This document shows, in pieces, positions 1 to 5,202 of a stretch of 5,202 nucleotides of DNA (position 1 is its first letter; every line of letters begins with the position of its first letter). Both the position numbers and the translations under genes were made by a program. This stretch comes from Chitinophagales bacterium. Lineage in GTDB: Bacteria > Bacteroidota > Bacteroidia > Chitinophagales > UBA8649. The DNA lies in contig JADHRO010000146.1 of NCBI GenBank assembly GCA_016777395.1, positions 1 through 5,202 of the forward strand, given 5' to 3'. The notes beneath the pieces are model-generated. The model did no database searches. It was not told the DNA's origin and saw nothing but the letters and a program-made list of their open reading frames with translations.

Positions 1-1074
1 ACCTAAGCCTGGAAATAAATTGGAAGGGTAGCGCTCCACCATATCAAAATTGACGCCTAATTTACTCGTATCAATTTCCAAATTCCTCAACTCGGCGAGT
101 GTATCTACAAAGAAAGTAATGTCAATCTGTATTGGGCTAGTAACCGTTAATGTTCGTATGTAAAATTCTCTCGGGGGTTGCACAATTTCTGCCGTGTCAA
201 TAAGCCAGGGGCTATTACTTCTAACCATTCCATTTTCATCAATTACTTCAACTCTGAAACGGATTTCATCTTGATCGATAAAATCGAAGAAATTGAATAT
301 AATTTGGTTATTCGCTAGGGTATCTACAACTTCAATAGGTCCTCCATTGACCTGTATAGAAATGTGATATTCAAAATCTAAGCTGTAAGGATTGGTGTAT
401 GGGTCCCATTCGTAAGCTATTAGCTGATTACAACCTTGTTGATCTGCGGTAGAAGAAACCAATCGATAACCAATATCATTGTATTGACTTAAGTTGTCAC
501 AGCAGTCAAGGTAGGTCAATGTATATACTAAATTGGGATCCGCTACATTAGAAAATGTATCTAGGTAACAGGTATTAGTAATACCAAATACCGTATCGAA
601 TGGCTGGGCTAATCCATTAGGCAATAAATAGGATATTACATAGCCACAAGTTTGAATGAATTCACTCTCTTCCCAGCATACTTCAATACCTGCAGCTTGG
701 ACATCTAAAGAACTTATTTCTGGTTGGAATGAGCCAAAAGAATTGGTGGCAGTTGCTGAAATCACTGGGGGAAGTCCAGGACAATTGTAGTTGTATATTA
801 TATAATAATAGAGCGGATCACCAATATTAAATGCATTGATATGAGTAAATGAAGTTTGCGCAGCATTAATAACTGTCGTGATCAAGGCAAATGCAGTTGT
901 AGGATCATTGGACACCCAAACCTCATAACTTACAAATGGACCGCATGGCAAAACTGGAGGATTCCAATTAAGTAAAACATCATTGTTTTGACTTTCAACA
1001 CATAAAATTTCTTGCGCCTGAGCAAGTTGAGATAAGGCACTAAAGATTATTAAGAGTATAAGATTGATTCGCAT
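1..1074 (-). CDS. Secreted modular fibronectin-III-like surface protein, probable T9SS/gliding-type protein (3' end beyond window)
   Basis: The frame is open from the ATG at 1074 to the left edge: 358 codons with no stop, so the C-terminus is missing. Residues 1-20 form a Sec signal peptide: Arg2, a hydrophobic core (LILLIIFSAL), and a likely cleavage after AQA at residue 20. There is no lipobox. The rest is beta-rich and looks like consecutive Ig/fibronectin-type modules at roughly 23-112, 117-207, 208-298 and 299 onward. Module signatures are W37 with SYEVWVS (49-55), CWEES (133-137), and the YEWDPYTNPY stretch (221-230). Nine cysteines (25, 44, 98, 133, 143, 169, 191, 192, 215) suggest extracytoplasmic disulfides. 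In Bacteroidota, proteins of this build usually end in a T9SS sorting or 'gliding motility-associated' C-terminal domain. Here that is inference, because the end is not visible. It starts 9 bases after the stop of the M16 gene upstream, so it is probably co-transcribed with it. No Shine-Dalgarno is seen, only an A-rich leader. The specific function is unknown. Confidence 0.82.
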   Translation of the reverse strand, partial: MRINLILLIIFSALSQLAQAQEILCVESQNNDVLLNWNPPVLPCGPFVSYEVWVSNDPTTAFALITTVINAAQTSFTHINAFNIGDPLYYYIIYNYNCPGLPPVISATATNSFGSFQPEISSLDVQAAGIEVCWEESEFIQTCGYVISYLLPNGLAQPFDTVFGITNTCYLDTFSNVADPNLVYTLTYLDCCDNLSQYNDIGYRLVSSTADQQGCNQLIAYEWDPYTNPYSLDFEYHISIQVNGGPIEVVDTLANNQIIFNFFDFIDQDEIRFRVEVIDENGMVRSNSPWLIDTAEIVQPPREFYIRTLTVTSPIQIDITFFVDTLAELRNLEIDTSKLGVNFDMVERYPSNLFPGLG

Positions 1075-1083
1075 ATTTTTATG

Positions 1084-2349
1084 TTATCCAGTAGTAACCT
1101 TAATCATTTTGTTAAAATCTAAATATTGCTGGGCAAGCTCTTGCAATCTGACGGCTTTTACAGCATGTATATTGCTTAGTTGTTTATTTATCACTTCTAA
1201 ATCTAGGTCAAAAATAAGAAAGTTTTTTAAGGTCCCAATCATACTTAAGGGGCCATCCACACTTTTCATTAACTGACCCACCATATAATTCTTCACCATC
1301 GATAACTCTTCATCTGATATTCGTTCATTATGTAAACGATTAATCTCAAATTCTATTTCCTTTAATGTATCCTTTTTAAATTGTGCCCCAACTTCAGTAG
1401 ATATGCAGAAGTAAGAATGATTTAATATAGGATTGATAAACGAGTAGATACCATAAGTAAAACCCTTCTCTTCCCGAATGTTACTCATTAAGCGACTACC
1501 AAAATAGCCTCCGAGTATGGTATTAAGTATTTGTGCATCATCAAAATCAGTATCATGAATATTTACAAATGGCATTCCGACCCTTATTGCTGATTGCAAG
1601 CTGTTTTTACGCTCAAGTTCAATAAGCGTTTTTGCGCTTGTCTGAAAAGAGCATGAGGGACTCACTTTGTCTTTAAGTGAGAGTTGGCCCAAATTGTCTT
1701 GTAAAATTTTCATTTCGGTTGCGCCTATTTTCCCAGCTGCTATGACTACTGAATTTGCACTTAACTGATAATGCTTGTGGTAATGATTAATTGCATCATT
1801 TTGGCTAATCTTATCAATATCTTGAGCACGCGAGAGGTAACCAAAGGGTTTGTTTTCACCAAAAATTGCCTGATTAAAATACTGACTGGCTATGTAGCTG
1901 TTTTTCTCCCATTGAACAGCTAGTTTTTGCTTACTCTTTACTTTTATCTTCCTCAATTCCTCCAAGGGAAATATGGCGTTTTGTAATACATCAATTAACA
2001 AGGGCATTACCAGTCCTAGCTTTTCACTTAGGCAAAAAAGGCTTAGCTGAGCGGTATACATGTTTGCTTGAAATTTAATTGTAGCTCCATGGAAATCAAA
2101 AGATTCTGCTAACTGGGCAGCGGTATGTTTTTTAGTCCCTTTTAGAATTGCGCTAGCGCATATGCCTGCTAACATCCGTTTGCTCTCATAAAGTCTTCCC
2201 GCAGGAAATAATATATTCAATTGAAATATATTTTGACTGGTACCTTCGATGATATGAACAGACAATCCGTTGGATAAAGTCTCCTTGTGCACATGACTAA
2301 AACTTAGCTTCTTTGGTAATGTAATTGAGGGTGAAATTTGCCTATTCAT
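1084..2349 (-). CDS. M16B family peptidase, non-catalytic (substrate-binding) subunit
   Basis: This 421-residue protein has the two-domain M16 fold and the usual length of an M16B half-clam subunit. The N-terminal domain begins with KETLSNGLSVHIIEG (22-36). Where active members carry HxxEH, it has GICASAILKGT (62-72), so the zinc ligands and catalytic Glu are absent. FDFHGATIKFQANMYT (84-99) is the usual strand motif that follows. The C-terminal domain is well conserved: a GGYFGSRLMSNIREEKGFTYG block at 280-300 carries the Arg (R292) and Tyr (Y299 or Y302) that in this family contact substrate at the partner's active site. By analogy with bacterial M16B heterodimers and mitochondrial processing peptidase, it should pair with the HxxEH protein encoded just upstream. 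Its ATG overlaps that gene's stop, which favours translational coupling and 1:1 synthesis. I see no signal peptide (polar, charged N-terminus), so a cytoplasmic location is inferred. The substrate is unknown. Confidence 0.93.
   Translation of the reverse strand: MNRQISPSITLPKKLSFSHVHKETLSNGLSVHIIEGTSQNIFQLNILFPAGRLYESKRMLAGICASAILKGTKKHTAAQLAESFDFHGATIKFQANMYTAQLSLFCLSEKLGLVMPLLIDVLQNAIFPLEELRKIKVKSKQKLAVQWEKNSYIASQYFNQAIFGENKPFGYLSRAQDIDKISQNDAINHYHKHYQLSANSVVIAAGKIGATEMKILQDNLGQLSLKDKVSPSCSFQTSAKTLIELERKNSLQSAIRVGMPFVNIHDTDFDDAQILNTILGGYFGSRLMSNIREEKGFTYGIYSFINPILNHSYFCISTEVGAQFKKDTLKEIEFEINRLHNERISDEELSMVKNYMVGQLMKSVDGPLSMIGTLKNFLIFDLDLEVINKQLSNIHAVKAVRLQELAQQYLDFNKMIKVTTG
2342..2349 (-). 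other. 8-bp stop/start overlap between the two M16 genes
   Basis: The minus strand reads ATGAATAG. The ATG (2349-2347) starts the non-catalytic M16 subunit, and the TAG (2344-2342) ends the catalytic subunit in another frame. No Shine-Dalgarno-like purine run precedes this ATG (AAAGCAGCCAAC). Re-initiation by ribosomes finishing the upstream gene is therefore the likely way the second subunit is translated; this is inference from the arrangement. Confidence 0.85.
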
Positions 2350-3586
2350 GTTGGCTGCTTTTATAAAATAAGGTAGATGAATTATTTGCTTTAAAAATAT
2401 CTAGGGCTACTTTTTGAACCACATCACTTGTTACGGTATGATAGAAAGCTTGCTCGTTATCGTATAAATGCATGGAATCTATCGACTTGAAATAAGCCAA
2501 ATTAAAGGCCTTGGTATAATGGCTTTCGTTGGTGAATGCCAGATAATTGCATGCTTTATTTATTACTTTTTCTAATTCTTTCTCTAGCACCGGTTTCTCG
2601 CAAAAGGATTTTAATACTGCTTTTATGGCTTCATCCAACTGGGCCAATGAAACACCATCATTAGGCTTAGCTTCTATTATCAACAGGTTGTGGTCGTCCG
2701 TTCCGCTCAAGTAGCAATCAACCTCCGTACATATATCGAGTTTATCCATCAAATTAATCGCTAATCGAGAGGAGTCTCCAGTTCCTAATAATTCACTGAT
2801 AACATCAGTAGGATAATAGTCAGGGTGTGTACGATCGCAGACGTGATATGCTTTGTATAAAATGCTATTTGGAACATCTCGTTCAACTTCACTGAATCGG
2901 GCTTCCTGCTGAGGGGATTCTACTTGCTCGATTGGCAGCACTTCTGGACCGGAAGGAATTTCTTCAAACCACTTTTCAATTAAGGGCAGAATAGTAGTTG
3001 CTTTTACACCACCAACAATACTGAGAATGGCATTGTTTGGTCGATAATATTTATAAAAGAAATCCTTTGTCTCTTGAAGGGTAATTGCTTGTATGTGGCT
3101 CAAGTTTTTTCCAATTGTCGGCCATTTGTAAGGATGTGTTTTGTAGCACATATCCATGAGTAAATGCCAAACATCGCCATAAGGCTTATTTAGATAGTTT
3201 TGTTTAAATTCTTCGCACACTACTGAAATTTGGGTGTTGAGGCTTTCTTGATTAAAATCAAGGTCTAACATTCGATCACTTTCCAACCACAAAGCTGTTT
3301 CGATATTACACGCTGGCAGAGTTTCATAGTAATTAGTCAAATCGACTGAAGTAAAAGCATTGTTGTCGCCGCCAGCTATTTGCAGGGCACTATCGAAGTG
3401 CGGGATATTTTTAGAACCTTCAAACATAAAATGTTCAAAGAGGTGAGCAAAACCAGTTTTGGTCTCATGCTCATTTTTGGAACCCACTTTGTAGAGGATA
3501 TTGACCGTAACCATTGGGGTGTTGTCAAGCTCCTCAATTAAAACAGTTAATCTATTTTTTAGTATAAACTCTTCAACTTTCGCCAT
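2342..3586 (-). CDS. M16B family zinc metallopeptidase, catalytic subunit
   Basis: This is a 414-residue protein when started at the ATG at 3586. The inverted zinc motif HLFEH is at residues 48-52 (H48 and H52 bind zinc, E51 is the catalytic base). The third ligand is E125 or E126 in VVCEEFKQ. Other family hallmarks are the start FILKNRLTVLIEE (7-19), GGDNNAFTSVDLTNYYETLP (72-91), ALWLESDRM (98-106), HPYKWPTIGK (151-160) and YYRPNNAILSIVGG (180-193). The C-terminal domain keeps GTGDSSRL (268-275), but the Arg/Tyr pair expected after it is gone (the aligned stretch reads NLMDKLDICTEVDCY), so the partner subunit should supply it. No signal peptide is visible, which points to the cytoplasm. An in-frame ATG at 3625 would add 13 residues. 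I prefer 3586 because family members begin a few residues before the FxLxNxL strand and because a promoter -7 box lies inside the extension. M16B enzymes degrade or process peptides; the substrate here is unknown. Confidence 0.95.
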   Translation of the reverse strand: MAKVEEFILKNRLTVLIEELDNTPMVTVNILYKVGSKNEHETKTGFAHLFEHFMFEGSKNIPHFDSALQIAGGDNNAFTSVDLTNYYETLPACNIETALWLESDRMLDLDFNQESLNTQISVVCEEFKQNYLNKPYGDVWHLLMDMCYKTHPYKWPTIGKNLSHIQAITLQETKDFFYKYYRPNNAILSIVGGVKATTILPLIEKWFEEIPSGPEVLPIEQVESPQQEARFSEVERDVPNSILYKAYHVCDRTHPDYYPTDVISELLGTGDSSRLAINLMDKLDICTEVDCYLSGTDDHNLLIIEAKPNDGVSLAQLDEAIKAVLKSFCEKPVLEKELEKVINKACNYLAFTNESHYTKAFNLAYFKSIDSMHLYDNEQAFYHTVTSDVVQKVALDIFKANNSSTLFYKSSQHE

Positions 3587-3590
3587 GATG

Positions 3591-3621
3591 CAAAGGTAAT
3601 AACTTGCTTGATGAGAATCAG
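3591..3621 (-). promoter_or_regulatory. Bacteroidota-type promoter for the M16 operon, apparently leaderless
   Basis: The minus strand carries TACCTTTG (3598-3591), an exact match to the Bacteroidota -7 consensus TAnnTTTG. A weak -33 candidate, CTG (3621-3619, consensus TTG), lies 20 bases upstream of it. The box ends only four bases before the ATG at 3586, so transcription would be expected to start at or next to the start codon. It sits downstream of the terminator of the preceding gene, where a promoter for the M16 operon is needed. The -7 match and its position are seen; promoter activity is inferred. Confidence 0.6.
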
Positions 3622-3632
3622 CCATTTATTGG

Positions 3633-3667
3633 AAATAAAAAGCCCTGAGTGTTTACACTCAGGGCTT
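3633..3667 (-). terminator. Intrinsic terminator of the OmpA-family gene
   Basis: A perfect 11-bp inverted repeat, AGCCCTGAGTG / CACTCAGGGCT (3641-3651 and 3656-3666), encloses a 4-base loop. One further A-T pair (3640/3667) extends the stem to 12 bp. Read on the minus strand, the hairpin is followed at once by a T-rich run (TTTTATTT), as in a Rho-independent terminator. It begins about 20 bases after the TAA at 3688. The plus-strand reading has no T-run after the hairpin, so it is directional. It isolates the OmpA gene from the M16 operon downstream. Confidence 0.92.
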
Positions 3668-3687
3668 AACTTAAATACAATCAATTT

Positions 3688-5202
3688 TTATTCAAAAACA
3701 ATGGTCATTTCTACCCGACGATTCGCTTGTCTACCTTCGGCCGTATCGTTACTTGCCACTGGTTTTGATTCACCAAACCCAAAAGTTTTAACACGATTCC
3801 CTACAATTCCTTTAGCTATCAGTAGAGTTTTTACTGCTTCCGCTCGGTTTTCAGACAAAATTTGATTAGAACTATCATTTCCAATATTATCTGTATGCCC
3901 CTCAACCAAGAGTTGAATTTCTGGGTTGTCAATCATAACTTGCGCTAATTCATCCATCGAAACATACGAAGAAACTTTGATTGTAGCTCTACCACTTTCA
4001 AATTCTAAATTTCTAAAGGCAATATCCAGCTTTTCGGCTACTTCTTCTTCAATGATTGGGCAACCATTGTTCTCAACTGGACCCGGAGTTTTAGGACAAT
4101 CATCAATATTGTTCGTCACACCATCGTTATCCTCATCTCCATACGGACATCCTTTGTTTTCGGCTACTCCCGCAACTTCAGGACAAGCATCTTCTTTGTC
4201 AATTAGACCGTCACCATCGGTGTCAGGACAACCATTGTATCGAATGTCTCCTGCTGTCTCAGGACAAGAATCTTGTTTATCTTGAATACCATCTCCATCG
4301 GTATCAGGACACCCGTTAAATTCTTCAATACCTGCAACTTCTGGACAATCATCTTTGCTGTCTTGAATGCCATCTCCGTCAGTATCAGGACAGCCATTGA
4401 ATGCCACTAATCCAGGCGTATTTGGGCAATTATCATCTTTGTCCATTATACCATCCTCATCCGAATCTAGAATAGGACAACCAAGAGAGGCCCATGGTCC
4501 GGCTTCTTTAGGACAATCATCCATTTTCTTGCTTACATGATCTTTATCTTTGTCTTTAATTTTCTTCCCAATTGGAATACTTAGGTTCATGTAGAAATTA
4601 GCGTCATAAATGGTTTGCTTTCCCATCAATGGTAAAATGTCATTGGTTCCTAAAGCTAGAGGACCAACACGCATTCCTGTCCCCAAGTGTGGGTTGCCAT
4701 GTGTGTTAACTGAAACGGGCAAATAAAAGCTAAACCATTTGTGTTCAAATCTTGGGGTAATACTGAATTCAGAGATTCCTCTAGTTTTTTCAGGATTATT
4801 TTTAAATGCAGGAGCAATGCTTGCAGCTAGGTTAGCATAAAATCCTTTCCATATATTGTAATCTACATACGCGTTTATGCGCATGGGAAGGGAAACTTTA
4901 TAAGTCCCTTTTTCTGCTGTCGTTTCATCAAATAATGAAGACAGGGTATCTTCAAAAGCTTGTAGTCCTGAATTTCCAAATTCATCGAAAGCAGCTCCAA
5001 ACGATTCCTCAATATCGATATCAGCGCGGTCTGCGTAATAATCGCCGAATACCCCATTATCTCTTTCATAACTGGTAAAGCCCATATCCAATAAGCCTAC
5101 TCCAACTTTTACTTTGTATTTCTCTTTCCGAGGATCAAGATAATCTGGATTACCATCTAACTCATATTTGTAGTTATCTGCATTTGGTCTAAACTCCCAA
5201 AC
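3688..5202 (-). CDS. OmpA-family outer-membrane protein with N-terminal barrel-like region and thrombospondin type 3 repeats (5' end beyond window)
   Basis: The frame is open from the right edge to the TAA at 3690-3688, giving 504 visible residues; the start and any signal peptide lie outside. Visible residues 1 to about 215 are beta-rich with alternating aromatic strands (for example VDYNIWKGFYANLAASIAP, then GTGMRVGPLALGTNDILP) and resemble the DUF5723-type outer-membrane barrel of Bacteroidota. This family assignment is tentative. Residues 227-383 hold six acidic thrombospondin type 3 units (DTDGDGIQD...CPE...NGCP), which bind calcium and form a rigid periplasmic spacer. Residues 393-504 are an OmpA C-terminal domain: LLVEGHTDNIG, then LSENRAEAV, with D438 and R453 as the residues expected to bind diaminopimelate of peptidoglycan, and a QANRRVEM ending. 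The likely role is to anchor the outer membrane to the cell wall. In Bacteroidota such proteins can also belong to envelope or T9SS-associated complexes. A TTG at 5091 could be misread as the start, but the frame continues upstream of it. Confidence 0.93.
   Translation of the reverse strand, partial: VWEFRPNADNYKYELDGNPDYLDPRKEKYKVKVGVGLLDMGFTSYERDNGVFGDYYADRADIDIEESFGAAFDEFGNSGLQAFEDTLSSLFDETTAEKGTYKVSLPMRINAYVDYNIWKGFYANLAASIAPAFKNNPEKTRGISEFSITPRFEHKWFSFYLPVSVNTHGNPHLGTGMRVGPLALGTNDILPLMGKQTIYDANFYMNLSIPIGKKIKDKDKDHVSKKMDDCPKEAGPWASLGCPILDSDEDGIMDKDDNCPNTPGLVAFNGCPDTDGDGIQDSKDDCPEVAGIEEFNGCPDTDGDGIQDKQDSCPETAGDIRYNGCPDTDGDGLIDKEDACPEVAGVAENKGCPYGDEDNDGVTNNIDDCPKTPGPVENNGCPIIEEEVAEKLDIAFRNLEFESGRATIKVSSYVSMDELAQVMIDNPEIQLLVEGHTDNIGNDSSNQILSENRAEAVKTLLIAKGIVGNRVKTFGFGESKPVASNDTAEGRQANRRVEMTIVFE
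4054..4521 (-). repeat. Thrombospondin type 3 repeat region inside the OmpA-family gene
   Basis: Six cysteine/aspartate units, each running from a DxCP or NCP step to a GCP step, lie end to end. The three central units are exactly 27 residues (81 bp) apart, spanning 4153-4395. They remain similar at the DNA level: the stretches beginning near 4209, 4290 and 4371 are close copies of CCATCTCCATCGGTATCAGG. The outer units are 29 residues long and more diverged. This points to in-gene tandem duplication of a coding module. The Asp-rich DxDGDG loops are the calcium ligands known for this family. Confidence 0.88.

Noticed and set aside
1064..1276. Plus-strand open frame opposite the end of the second M16 gene
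   Set aside because: It lies wholly opposite real coding sequence, has no recognisable motif, and crosses the operon junction.
3640..3667. Inverted repeat as a transposon end or protein-binding operator
   Set aside because: Its position just after a stop codon, GC-rich stem and one-sided T-run fit an intrinsic terminator. No transposase or target duplication is nearby.
3608..3865. Plus-strand open frame across the terminator into the OmpA 3' end
   Set aside because: It runs through the terminator hairpin and antisense to the OmpA domain. Nothing in its translation looks like a protein family.
3926..4285. Plus-strand open frame across the repeat region
   Set aside because: It is antisense to the OmpA gene, and its Ser/Pro/Gly-rich product is the mirror of the Asp-rich repeats. 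It shows no domain or start signal.
4153..4395. 81-bp periodic repeats as a possible CRISPR-like array
   Set aside because: The period is in frame and encodes conserved Cys/Asp protein modules; there are no invariant repeats with unrelated spacers.
4203..4397. Minus-strand open frame in another frame of the repeat region
   Set aside because: It is a repeat-derived shadow of the thrombospondin type 3 units, repetitive only because the DNA is.
4875..5069. Minus-strand open frame overlapping the barrel region of the OmpA-family gene
   Set aside because: It is out of frame with the clearly coding OmpA-family sequence and has no motif of its own.
5089..5091. TTG at 5091 as the start of the OmpA-family gene (467 residues)
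   Set aside because: The same frame continues without a stop through 37 more codons to the right edge and still reads as protein. The TTG is simply an internal Leu codon and the true start is outside the window.

Overview
The window looks like chromosomal DNA from a Bacteroidota bacterium, possibly a marine or aquatic Saprospirales- or Flavobacteriales-type lineage. The evidence is A/T-rich DNA, no Shine-Dalgarno sequences in front of the genes, a Bacteroidota-type promoter box (TAnnTTTG), an OmpA protein with thrombospondin type 3 repeats, and a secreted fibronectin-like modular protein of the kind that carries type IX secretion (T9SS) or gliding-type C-terminal domains in this phylum. The assignment below phylum level is a guess.

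All four real genes are on the minus strand, so the window reads right to left. From the right edge to 3688 is the 3' part of a large outer-membrane gene: a beta-rich, DUF5723-like barrel region, six calcium-binding thrombospondin type 3 repeats, and a C-terminal OmpA peptidoglycan-binding domain. It ends at a strong intrinsic terminator (about 3633-3667). A short intergenic gap (3587-3687) holds this terminator and then a consensus TAnnTTTG promoter only four bases before the next ATG, which suggests a leaderless transcript.

That promoter would drive a compact three-gene operon. The first gene is a catalytic M16B zinc peptidase subunit with HxxEH (2342-3586). The second, overlapping it by 8 bp, is its inactive M16 partner, which has the Arg/Tyr substrate-site motif but no zinc site (1084-2349). 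The third, after a 9-base gap, is a signal-peptide-bearing, cysteine-containing modular beta-sandwich protein (1-1074) that runs off the left edge. The two M16 proteins are complementary: each lacks the half of the active site that the other keeps. They therefore probably work as an obligate heterodimer, and neither shows a signal peptide. The third gene product should be exported, so its place in the operon is not explained by the peptidase function.

No RNA gene, mobile element, CRISPR array or phage signal was found. I do not see a clearly novel system. The most interesting points are the split M16 active site, the leaderless-type promoter, and the linkage of a peptidase pair lacking visible signal peptides to a large surface protein.
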